6,946 bases of DNA from an uncultured bacterium (GTDB taxonomy: Bacteria > Bacillota > Limnochordia > DTU080 > JAAYLA01), in contig CALKAQ010000096.1 of NCBI GenBank assembly GCA_937983075.1, forward strand, positions 1 to 6,946, given 5' to 3'. Positions 1 through 5,675 of this stretch are shown here, in pieces. The stretch's first letter is position 1, and every line of letters begins with the position of its first letter. The translations under genes were made by a program, and so were the position numbers. The notes beneath the pieces are model-generated. The model ran no database searches and was not told the origin of the DNA. It saw only the letters and a program-made list of their open reading frames with translations.

Positions 1-104
1 GGGTTGTGCCCCGCTCTGGCGTCGACGAGTTAGCTAAGGGTTTCTCACAGCACTTTTAACATCCCCACAGAAAATCATAGCGGAACAAGGACGGAGAGGT
101 ACCA

Positions 105-1349
105 ATGATAGCCAATGATTTCGATGTAATTCTCTTTGACCTTGATGGCGTGATTTACTTGGGGGATGAAAAGCTGCCAGGCGTCGAAGATTCCCTTCGT
201 CGGCTTCGAAAAATGGGGAAGACCATTCGCTTTCTAACCAATGATCCACGTCCCGCGCGCCATCAAGTGGTTTGTCGGTTGCAGGCGATGGGGCTAGCTG
301 TAGATGATCATGAGGTAATCACCTCGGGATGGGCAACAATACGTTATATTCAACAACAAGGCTATTCATCGGTTTTTGTTTTGGGTAGTCGTGAATTGCT
401 GGAGGAGATGATCGATGAGCTACCCGGTGTATCAATCAACCGAGGATCAGACGCCGAGGCCGTGGTCGTTGGCTACGCCGATAATTTGAAATTGAGCGAT
501 GTTAACACAGCCGTACAGCTCATTGAAAAAGGCGCAACTTTTATCGCAACGAATGCCGATACGTCCTTTCCGACACCTTCTGGCCGAAGTTTAGCCACAG
601 GATCGTTGGTTCAGGCCGTGCAGGCCGCAACCGGACGACGGCCTGTGGTGATCGGGAAGCCGAGTCCGACGATTTTTAGGATTGCAACGGAAGGTCTGCC
701 GCCGAACATACGCGTCGTTATGATTGGCGACTCCCCCGACACTGACGTTCTCGGTGCGCACATCATGGGATATACGGCAATTCTCATTTCCGAAAGGCCT
801 GTTGCTTTTCCATCCAAAAACGACTTTCGCGCTCCGGATGCAACAATTCCGGATTTGGTGGCCCTGTTTGATTCTGATCGGACGGTTCGCATATGGCAGA
901 AGCCGTCATTTCCATGGCCCGAACGTGTAAAAGCGGGTGTTTCGGCGGTGGTGTTCAACCATGATGGCGATGTGCTGTTGATGAAGCGGGTGGATAATGG
1001 GTTGTGGGGGCTACCATCAGGACATGTAGAGCCTGGGGAGACGGTCGAAGAGGCGGTTAAGCGTGAGGTATTCGAGGAGACAGGGCTTGAGGTCAACGTC
1101 GAACGCCTAATTGGCGTATATTCTGACCCTACATCGCAGGTCTTCCAGTACCCCTCCGGGGACATCGTTCAGTTCGTGACATTGTCCTTTCTTTGCAACG
1201 TGCAGGGAGGCGTCCTACGGTCGGATAAAAAGGAATCCGAAGCGGTCAAATTCTTTAAAGTCACGGAGCTTCCAAGAGATATGCTTCCGATGCATCCGAT
1301 GTGGTTAAAGGATGCTTTGGCCGACCGCTGTTGCGCCTTCATCCGGTAA
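105..1349 (+). CDS. HAD-IIA phosphatase fused to a Nudix hydrolase
   Basis: This 414-residue protein has two hydrolase domains. Residues 1-255 form a HAD-IIA (NagD/p-nitrophenyl-phosphatase-like) phosphatase. The nucleophile motif is FDLDGV with Asp12 and Asp14, motif II is LTNDP with Thr45, the motif III lysine is Lys185 in GKPSP, and the metal-binding motif is GDSPDTD with Asp209 and Asp214. The cap domain contains NADTSFPT near 150. Residues about 275-410 form a Nudix domain whose box at 306-328 fits GX5EX7REUXEEXGU fully (Gly306, Glu312, Arg320, Glu321, Glu324, Glu325). No signal peptide or membrane segment is visible, so it is probably cytoplasmic. The ATG at 105 follows GGAGAGG (93-99) with 5-nt spacing. 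A typical HAD-IIA protein ends near residue 260, so the Nudix part is an added domain. The substrates cannot be read from sequence; a nucleotide or sugar-phosphate clean-up role is inference. Its GC content is visibly lower than that of the following sequence. Confidence 0.93.
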   Translation: MIANDFDVILFDLDGVIYLGDEKLPGVEDSLRRLRKMGKTIRFLTNDPRPARHQVVCRLQAMGLAVDDHEVITSGWATIRYIQQQGYSSVFVLGSRELLEEMIDELPGVSINRGSDAEAVVVGYADNLKLSDVNTAVQLIEKGATFIATNADTSFPTPSGRSLATGSLVQAVQAATGRRPVVIGKPSPTIFRIATEGLPPNIRVVMIGDSPDTDVLGAHIMGYTAILISERPVAFPSKNDFRAPDATIPDLVALFDSDRTVRIWQKPSFPWPERVKAGVSAVVFNHDGDVLLMKRVDNGLWGLPSGHVEPGETVEEAVKREVFEETGLEVNVERLIGVYSDPTSQVFQYPSGDIVQFVTLSFLCNVQGGVLRSDKKESEAVKFFKVTELPRDMLPMHPMWLKDALADRCCAFIR

Positions 1350-1416
1350 GGCAAGAAATGATGAAGGCCGGGTCCCCGGCGACGGATTGGAAGCTTGGCG
1401 ACTCTATGGGTGGCGC

Positions 1417-1783
1417 ATGTCTATGACCACGCCTCGCTCGACTGACCACATGGTCCAAAGCTCAGCCGGCGACGCCGCGACCGGACAGGAGGTGGTGGGG
1501 TTGTTGCGCGATGGCAGGCTGGTAACCGTCCCATCGCCCGACGAGGAGGCTCGAACCAGGGCACAGGCTCGGCTTGACGAGCTGTCCAAACCGCCGGGCA
1601 GTCTGGCCGAGCTGGAAACCCTGGGAGCTCGCCTTGCCGCGATGACGGGGCGGATCCCGCCCTGGGCCGCAAGTGCTCGCTTTTCATTTGCTGGAGGCAG
1701 CGGTTTGCGTGATGACGGAGATGGCCTCGTTACGATCCGTCTTGGTTGCCAAGAGTAAATCACACCACCACGACCCTGGGTAG
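1417..1783 (+). pseudogene. cobT: cobT pseudogene with the middle of the gene deleted
   Basis: This is the remnant of nicotinate-nucleotide--dimethylbenzimidazole phosphoribosyltransferase, which makes alpha-ribazole phosphate for the lower ligand of cobalamin. Read from the ATG at 1417, residues 41-86 match the CobT N-terminus, with the hallmark LSKPPGSLAELETLG around residues 57-70 and then MTGRIPPWA. Shortly after, near 1680-1685, the family match jumps to the extreme C-terminus but in the next frame: from 1685 it reads HLLEAAVCVMTEMASL and stops at TAG 1781-1783, like the LLEAA...EMATF end of CobT. About 230 residues, including the phosphate-binding and catalytic region, are missing, so the product cannot work. 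The original frame runs on to a stop at 1756-1758 with unrelated residues. The longer open frame from 1312 would overlap the HAD-Nudix gene and has no better support. The N-terminal match is strong; the C-terminal match rests on a short motif. Confidence 0.75.
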
Positions 1784-1844
1784 ATGCCTCTCTCGTTGGA
1801 CCGCGTCAAGCTTCGGTGGGCGGATCCCCGACAGTTCGCGCCTG

Positions 1845-1988
1845 TCACGCCACCAAAAGGCCAGCGAGCTGCCGCAAGCCCCGGACCCACTCGCGGTCCG
1901 AATGGGGCCCGTACAGCGCCGGCATCCGGGCCCGAAGCCACTGGGCCGCATCTTCGAGTTCCGCGAGCGTGGGGTGCTGCCGCAGCAC
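1845..1988 (-). CDS. possible small ORF, function unknown
   Basis: A reverse-strand frame from GTG 1988 to TGA 1847-1845 gives 47 residues containing LAELEDAAQWLRARM and DREWVRGLRQLAGLL. The composition is that of a normal amphipathic helical protein, unlike the Arg/Pro/Gly-rich strings in the other frames, which is why I list it. An in-frame TGA lies about 30 nt upstream of the GTG, so it is either a very small gene or the end of something broken. I see no convincing ribosome binding site and do not recognise the family. It could be debris of a mobile element. Confidence 0.22.
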   Translation of the reverse strand: MLRQHPTLAELEDAAQWLRARMPALYGPHSDREWVRGLRQLAGLLVA

Positions 1989-2006
1989 ACCACCCTGGCG
2001 CGGTGC

Positions 2007-2042
2007 GGCCGTGGAATGTCACGGCCGGTCGTAAAATGTGAC
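2007..2042 (-). repeat. two short imperfect repeats, possible worn IS terminus
   Basis: On the reverse strand GTCACATTTTACGACCGGCC (2042-2023) is followed at once by the related GTGACATTCCACGGCC (2022-2007). Short repeats of this kind occur in multi-copy arrays at the ends of IS21-family elements, so this may be the leftover tip of such an element against which IS1182 now abuts. No IS21 genes are in the window, so the assignment is only a suggestion. Confidence 0.22.
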
Positions 2043-2050
2043 CCACTAGG

Positions 2051-2069
2051 GAGCCTGTTTCACGGACAC
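2051..2069 (+). repeat. left terminal inverted repeat of IS1182
   Basis: GAGCCTGTTTCACGGACAC is the inverted partner of 3520-3538 (reverse complement GAGCCTGTTTCGTGGACCC). The outer 11 bases are identical and the differences lie in the inner part. This lies downstream of the transposase reading frame. Confidence 0.75.
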
Positions 2070-2172
2070 TGACTTGATCGGGACGGGCTGGAAGGTACTG
2101 AGTCGATACAGCAACATCGCATGGGTTGGCGGTCAGCATCGCGTCGGTGAGGGGGCCCCGGTCGCTGCCCTT

Positions 2173-3444
2173 CTACGCCGGCGCCGCAGCAGTGCAACGA
2201 AGGGGTAAGGACGCGGACCCCTCCGTCACCCTTCGCCAGAGCTTCAGCAAGTTGTGGGTCAAGCAGAGCAGCTTCCACTCGCTGTCACAACGCCGCCAAA
2301 CCGCGACGCAGGAACCGGTCGGCGCCTCGCACGGCCTTGATCGGCCCGAACACCGGCTCCACGGTCTGGCTGCGCTTCGCGTAGATCGTCTGCCCTCCCC
2401 GGGTCCGTAGCTTGCGTTCCATCCGCTCCCGCAGGCTCAGCCCCTTGGGGATACGGCCCCCCGGATGGGCTTGTCCACGCCCGCGGCCCGCAGGTTGGCT
2501 TGCGCCCTCTCCAGCATGGGGTGCAGCTGGCCGACGTCGTTGGCCTCCTGGGTCACGGCCGCGGCCACAATGAGCTGATCCTCGGTCACCACCGCCTGGG
2601 CGTTGTAACCTTGCACAAAGCCCTGCGGGTCTTGAGGATCCGGCTGTCCGGATCCGTGACGTTGGCCTTCGCTGCCGGATCCACCGAGGGATCCGGCGCC
2701 TTCGGCTTGCGCCCCCGCCGCTTCTTACCGGTCGCCTGCTCCTGCGCCTTCCGTTCGTTGACGCGGGCCTGCCGCTGGGCGGCTTCCCGGGCCGCCTCTT
2801 CCTCCAGCCGCCACTTGCATGCCTTCAGCCGCTCCAGCCGGCTCTGGAGGTGACGCAGTTCTTCCGGTAACTCGTCCCCCCGGCGACCGGGGCCGTACCG
2901 CTCATCTTCTTCCCGGTCCGTGGCCTCCGCTTCCCGGAGCATCTTCTCGACTTCCTCACGAATCGCTACGTAGGTTCGGTTGGCTGCCAGCGAGGCATTC
3001 GCCTTGACTTTCGTCCCGTCCAGCGCCACCACGCCGACCTTCAGCAACCCCGCTTCGCGGCACAGCCGCAGCACCTGCGTGAACAGGTCGGCCAGCTCCC
3101 GCTCATGCCGCCGGCGGAAGTGGGCGATGGTCACGTGATCGGGCCGTTGGTTGGTGGCAATCACCCGGAAGGCCACGTCCTCGAGGCACAGCCGCTCGAT
3201 CCGCCGGCTGGACCGCTCCCCGACGCAGTATGCGTACAGCAGCAGGGTCACCATCATGGCGGGGTCGTAGCTCTCGCCGCCCCATCCGTCGGCGCGGTAC
3301 TTGCGCCGAAACGCCCCCAGATCCATCTGCTCCACGGCGTCGATCAGGAACCAAGCGAGGTTGATCCTCCGGTAGCCAGTCGCGGAGACTCGGAGGCAGG
3401 AGGTAGAGCTGATCCCGGTTCACCGGTCGGAAGTTGTAGGCCAT
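2173..3444 (-). pseudogene. IS1182-family transposase, broken by frameshifts and a deletion
   Basis: The start is ATG 3444, with GAGGT at 3455-3451 as ribosome binding site; the first residues MAYNFRPVNRDQLYLLPPSL are typical of the family. One extra base near 3359-3362 shifts the frame, and the protein continues as LAWFLIDAVEQMDLGAFRRK. The longest intact piece (3335-2586) carries the N-terminal domain, the first catalytic Asp in VVALDGTKV, and a charged linker. A missing base in the run at 2621-2623 shifts it again, with GFVQGYNAQAVVTEDQ following. Near 2455-2462 the sequence jumps directly to GRIPKGLSLRERMERK in a third frame; the intervening segment, which normally holds the second catalytic Asp, is gone. 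The region with the catalytic Glu (QTVEPVFGPIK) remains. A last shift near 2284-2292 leads into SEWKLLCLTHNLLKLWRR and TAG 2175-2173. It cannot encode an active transposase. Confidence 0.88.
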
Positions 3445-3519
3445 CAGCACACCTCAGGATCTTGGAATCTCGATGGGATCTCTTTTCGTCAGGCCGAGTC
3501 CGACCCTGTGGAAATACCT

Positions 3520-3538
3520 GGGTCCACGAAACAGGCTC
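3520..3538 (-). repeat. right terminal inverted repeat of IS1182
   Basis: This is the partner of 2051-2069. It lies about 75 bases upstream of the transposase start, as expected for the promoter-side end of the element. Confidence 0.75.
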
Positions 3539-3540
3539 TA

Positions 3541-3570
3541 CTGTGCCAACATTTTCTGCAAGAGCGACAT
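3541..3570 (-). pseudogene. first ten codons of a group II intron reverse transcriptase
   Basis: ATG 3570 begins MSLLQKMLAQ, then a TAG formed at the IS1182 boundary (3540-3538). Group II intron proteins often begin with a string such as LLEKMLARENLLAALKRV, so this looks like the ORF start cut off by the transposon. The identification rests on ten residues plus the intron-like sequence upstream on the same strand. Confidence 0.4.
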
Positions 3571-3870
3571 TAACCCGTCAGGTTTCGGACACGGGTCGCC
3601 AGTCCTAGGCCCACGCACCTCGAATGTAATCTTCTTCTTCGTCCACCCCGCCTCTCATGTAGTTTTGCGTCTGGCCCTGGTTACCGGTCCTTCCGTTTAA
3701 CCGCCTTCGCCCCTGCACGTCGCAGGGGGCAACAAGGGGGCAACAGCCCAGGTCCATCTAGCGCTCCCGGCCTCGACCCCTGTAGGGCGCAAGCCCCGCC
3801 CGGAGCGCTCTTGCCCGATGCAAGGACTATTCGCTCCCCCAGATCAACCAGTGCCCCTTACGGTTGATGA
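3571..3870 (-). ncRNA. structured RNA region, probably group IIC-like intron domain I
   Basis: No protein is encoded here, but the stretch is full of hairpins: ATCAACC/GGTTGAT (3843-3849 with 3862-3868); AGCGCTCC/GGAGCGCT (3760-3767 with 3802-3809), enclosing GGGC-GCAA-GCCC on the + strand (3785-3796) and flanked by GTCC/GGAC (3752-3755 with 3824-3827) and TTGC/GCAA (3811-3823); and CCCCTGC/GCAGGGG (3710-3728). Read on the reverse strand, the order of elements resembles domain I of IIC introns as I remember them: a GCGACGTGC hairpin followed by GGCGAAGG, then a CAAAACTACATGAGAGG segment just before the ORF, and an ORF start resembling an intron RT (3570). The intron's 5' GUGYG end could not be located. 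Another class of structured transposon RNA, such as an IscB/TnpB-associated omega RNA, is possible. The hairpins are seen; the class is inference. Confidence 0.38.
3724..3745 (+). repeat. perfect 11-bp tandem repeat
   Basis: AGGGGGCAACA occurs twice head to tail (3724-3734 and 3735-3745) inside the structured region, with the first copy overlapping the 3' arm of the 3710-3728 hairpin. It may be a duplication that altered the RNA fold. Confidence 0.7.
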
Positions 3871-3944
3871 GATAGAAGTTACCTTTTAACGATTGAGAGG
3901 CGCTTACATTACCGTTGCCAGCAGGCAAAGTTTGAATCCACCGC

Positions 3945-3947
3945 GTT
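3945..3947. repeat. left copy of the IS3 target-site duplication
   Basis: GTT immediately outside the left end, matched by GTT at 5296-5298 immediately outside the right end. Three bases can match by chance, but length and position fit the family. Confidence 0.5.
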
Positions 3948-3967
3948 GGCCCCCGATCTTTGGACAG

Positions 3968-4924
3968 TTATAGCTTGATCGGGGTAGGAGTCACCGTTTT
4001 TCTCAGGATCGCTTCGTGATACTCCTTCGGAGTCCGGTATCCCAGGGAACTATGGATTCGCCGGTTGTTGTAGTACTCCATGTACGCGATCACCGTCATA
4101 TAGGCCTCGGCGAAGGAAGAGAACTGGTGTCGGCTGAGACATTCACGCTCCAACAGGCTGTGGAACGCCTCGATGTGCGCGTTCTTGTTGGGCGTTTGCA
4201 CCGGGATGTACTCGACCTCCACGCCCAGCTTGTGGCACGTCTCTCGAAAGGCCTGACTCGTGAATTGGGGGCCGTTGTCGCAACGGACCACGGGCCTGCG
4301 ATCTCCCAGTTCCGCTGCCCGGCGTTCGAGCGCGCCCTGGAGGGCCACGGCGGCCTGGGCGCCGGTGCACGTCAAGCCGATGTGGTAGTCAATCACCGAA
4401 CGATCGGCCACGTCCAAGATCGTCTGCACGAAGAAGAAGCGGCGTTCTCCCTCGATGTACCCGTATTTCACGTCGGTAGCCCACACCTGATTGACTCCTC
4501 TGACCTCCCGGGTCGCCGCCACGCGACGGGGGAAACGCTGCCGCCGGCGCCTGTGTGGGTGCAAAATGCCCATCTCCCGACATAAGCGGTACACCTTCTT
4601 GGGATTGATCACGAGCCGGTGTTCCCTTCGCAACCAGTGGGTGAGCTTCCGATAGCCGTAGGGGTAGCCATCACCGCCGATGGCGGAGCGAAGGAGGTCT
4701 TTGATGCCCTCATCACTGACCTTCTTGCCACAATACGTGCGGCTGTAGCCTGGAATCGGCCGTCCACCTCGGCGTGGGTGTGGCCTGGGGCACCGATTGC
4801 GCCATGCGTAATAGGTGGAGTGAGCCACACCGACTATCCGTAGAACTCGCCGGACCGGGAACCCGCGGCTTATCCATCGTGCGGCCACTTCTAAACGTTC
4901 TCTCAACGTGGGCTCCCCTTTTTG
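3968..4924 (-). CDS. IS3-family transposase OrfB (DDE integrase)
   Basis: The catalytic half of the transposase, a 318-residue frame ending at TAA 3970-3968. The frame is open upstream to 5104, but that part is only the shadow of orfA; translation most likely enters by -1 frameshifting at the A-run (4924-4915), giving an OrfAB protein of about 427 residues. Counting from 4924, residues 21-41 and 90-120 hold the helix-turn-helix-like segment (YGYRKLTHWLR, NPKKVYRLCREMGIL). The integrase core follows with Asp151 in ATDVKYG, Asp216 in RCDNGPQF and Glu252 in NAHIEAFHSLLERE. The last two are separated by 35 residues, the D,D(35)E signature of IS3 elements. The C-terminal part has the usual YYNNRRIHSSLGYRTPKEY. 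No break is seen. It resembles IS3-type transposases common in Bacillota. Confidence 0.93.
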   Translation of the reverse strand, partial: QKGEPTLRERLEVAARWISRGFPVRRVLRIVGVAHSTYYAWRNRCPRPHPRRGGRPIPGYSRTYCGKKVSDEGIKDLLRSAIGGDGYPYGYRKLTHWLRREHRLVINPKKVYRLCREMGILHPHRRRRQRFPRRVAATREVRGVNQVWATDVKYGYIEGERRFFFVQTILDVADRSVIDYHIGLTCTGAQAAVALQGALERRAAELGDRRPVVRCDNGPQFTSQAFRETCHKLGVEVEYIPVQTPNKNAHIEAFHSLLERECLSRHQFSSFAEAYMTVIAYMEYYNNRRIHSSLGYRTPKEYHEAILRKTVTPTPIKL

Positions 4925-5250
4925 AGGAGATCCCGCAGAATAGCGATCTCCAAATCCTTTTCGCCCACGATGCGCTTCAGCCAGTCGTTCTCCCGCTCCA
5001 GTTCCTTGAGACGCTGCTGTACATCGGTCGGCGCTGGAGTTTGTTGTCGTCGCAGGGTCCGGTCGAAGGCCGATTCGCCTTCCTGCCGGTACTGGCGGAC
5101 CCATCGGCCCACCATGCTGGCATCAATCTGATAGCGTCGCGCCACCTCTTTGTAGATGCCAACCTCCAGGGCTTCTCGGACGACACGCAGTTTGAACTCT
5201 GGGGTGTACTTTTTCTTCGGAGTCACGGGTCCATCTCTCTCCTCACCCAT
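4903..5250 (-). CDS. IS3-family transposase OrfA (DNA-binding subunit)
   Basis: A 115-residue protein. Residues 14-58 (KYTPEFKLRVVREALE ... VARRYQIDASMVGRWVRQY) form the helix-turn-helix that recognises the IS ends, and residues 77-110 (RLKELERENDWLKRI ...) form a leucine-zipper coiled coil used in IS3 transposases for multimerisation. The frame overlaps orfB by 22 nt. The start is uncertain: ATG 5250 gives the longest product and is used here, but it lies directly beside a good -10 box (5257-5252). A GTG at 5226 preceded by GAGGAGAG may therefore be the true start, removing eight residues. OrfA alone usually acts as a regulator, while the OrfAB fusion transposes. Confidence 0.9.
   Translation of the reverse strand: MGEERDGPVTPKKKYTPEFKLRVVREALEVGIYKEVARRYQIDASMVGRWVRQYRQEGESAFDRTLRRQQTPAPTDVQQRLKELERENDWLKRIVGEKDLEIAILRDLLKKGSPR
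4915..4924 (-). other. probable programmed -1 frameshift site joining orfA and orfB
   Basis: The reverse strand reads CAAAAAGGGG here. OrfA decodes AAA-AAG-GGG; stepping back one base gives CAA-AAA-GGG, which is the orfB frame and leads to GEPTLRERLEVAARW. A-rich slippery runs at the end of orfA are the standard way IS3 elements make the OrfAB transposase. No attempt was made to define a stimulatory structure. Confidence 0.7.
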
Positions 5251-5251
5251 G

Positions 5252-5280
5252 ACTCTACCCCATTAAGCAACTGTGTCCAA
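5252..5280 (-). promoter_or_regulatory. predicted promoter of the IS3 element
   Basis: TTGGAC (5280-5275) as -35, a 17-bp spacer, and TAGAGT (5257-5252) as -10 fit a sigma-70 type promoter, with 4 of 6 matches at -10. The -35 box lies inside the terminal repeat, as in many IS elements. Transcription would start around 5245, downstream of ATG 5250, which favours the GTG 5226 start for orfA. Confidence 0.45.
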
Positions 5281-5295
5281 ATCTGTTAGGGGGCC

Positions 5296-5298
5296 GTT
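5296..5298. repeat. right copy of the IS3 target-site duplication
   Basis: GTT partner of 3945-3947. Removing the element and one copy joins 3947 to 5299, so the pre-insertion sequence would read CCACCGCGTTGAGTTCCGAT. Confidence 0.5.
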
Positions 5299-5300
5299 GA

Positions 5301-5657
5301 GTTCCGATGGCGGAGCGTATCAACCGGATTACCCGTTACGTCGATGGGTGGCTAGGCTACTACGCCCTTGCGGATGCCAAGGGGATACTCACCCACCTCG
5401 ACAGCTGGCTCCGCCACCGCCTGCGGGCGTGCGTTTGGGCCCAGTGGAAGCGGGTGCGCACCCGGTACCGTACGTTGCGCTCGGTCAACCTTCCCGAGTG
5501 GAAGGTGCACGAACTGGCGAATGCGCGCAAAGGGCCGTGGCGCATGGCCTCCGGCCCTTTGAACAGCGTCCTGACGAACGCCTATTGGCGCGCTCAGGGC
5601 TTAATCAGCCTCGTGGATCGTTACCTTGAAATCCGCCAGCTTTGGCGAACCGCCTAG
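5301..5657 (+). pseudogene. ltrA: group II intron reverse transcriptase/maturase, C-terminal fragment
   Basis: From ATG 5307 the frame encodes 116 residues matching only the maturase (X/GIIM) domain at the end of group II intron proteins: MAERINRITRYVDGWLGYY, then a basic region (SWLRHRLRACVWAQWKRVRTR), then GPWRMASGPLNSVLTNAYW and QGLISLVDRY. Full-length proteins have about 420 residues or more, so the reverse transcriptase domain is missing. An in-frame TGA at 5298-5300, next to the IS3 target duplication, closes the frame upstream. Removing the IS3 element does not restore it, so truncation came before or independently of that insertion. The ATG is simply an internal methionine. The stop TAG 5655-5657 lies within the intron's domain V, where related IIC proteins read on as RTAVYGPVRTVV. 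Confidence 0.85.
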
Positions 5658-5675
5658 TGCGGACCCGCATGCTAG
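5648..5675 (+). ncRNA. group II intron domain V (catalytic hairpin), 3' arm incomplete
   Basis: AACCGC followed by CTAGTGCG (5654-5661), the tetraloop GACC (5662-5665), CGCA (5666-5669), a two-base bulge TG (5670-5671) and CTAG (5672-5675) reproduces the domain V plan: hairpin, four-base loop, and a two-base bulge in the 3' arm. The upstream ACCGCC carries the CGC-type catalytic triad seen in IIC introns. In those introns the 3' arm continues GGTGGTGTG to pair with ACCGCC; here it is GTCATAATG, so the base of the helix is lost and the intron should not splice. Its position at the end of the maturase frame is the expected one. Confidence 0.6.

Larger units (their letters stand above)
2051..3538 (-). 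mobile_element. IS1182-family element, degenerate
   Basis: An element of about 1.49 kb is bounded by inverted repeats that match at 16 of 19 positions and contains a single reverse-strand transposase gene of IS1182 type. It is dead because the gene carries several breaks. Its right edge cuts the start of a group II intron ORF at 3541. Its left edge lies against unrelated sequence, and I could find no target-site duplication. The insertion site was therefore probably rearranged afterwards, or the insertion produced no duplication. Confidence 0.8.
3948..5295 (-). mobile_element. IS3-family insertion sequence, apparently complete
   Basis: An element of about 1.35 kb carries overlapping orfA and orfB on the reverse strand. 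Its ends are related inverted repeats: GGCCCCC then TTTGGACA then GTT on the left (3948-3969), and on the reverse strand at the right end GGCCCCC, TTTGGACA, CAGTT (5295-5270). Outside these lies GTT on both sides (3945-3947 and 5296-5298), a 3-bp direct repeat as expected for IS3-family target duplication. Both frames are open with all catalytic residues, so this may still be mobile. It inserted just in front of the group II maturase fragment. Confidence 0.85.

Noticed and set aside
1312..1758. A longer 148-residue forward ORF covering the cobT remnant from an ATG inside the HAD-Nudix gene
   Set aside because: The family match begins well after 1417, the first residues show no similarity, and there is no good ribosome binding site at 1312.
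2500..2853. Forward-strand ORFs across the IS1182 and IS3 transposases
   Set aside because: They have Arg/Leu/Gly-rich shadow composition opposite well-supported reverse-strand genes and no family resemblance.
2033..3555. Apparent extension of the IS1182 inverted repeats outward (AAAATGT on both sides)
   Set aside because: It needs a gap and several mismatches. On the right side the same bases are explained as the start of the intron ORF (QKMLAQ), so it is probably chance.
3700..3870. CRISPR-like array
   Set aside because: There are only two adjacent copies of an 11-bp repeat and no spacers, so it is a simple tandem duplication.
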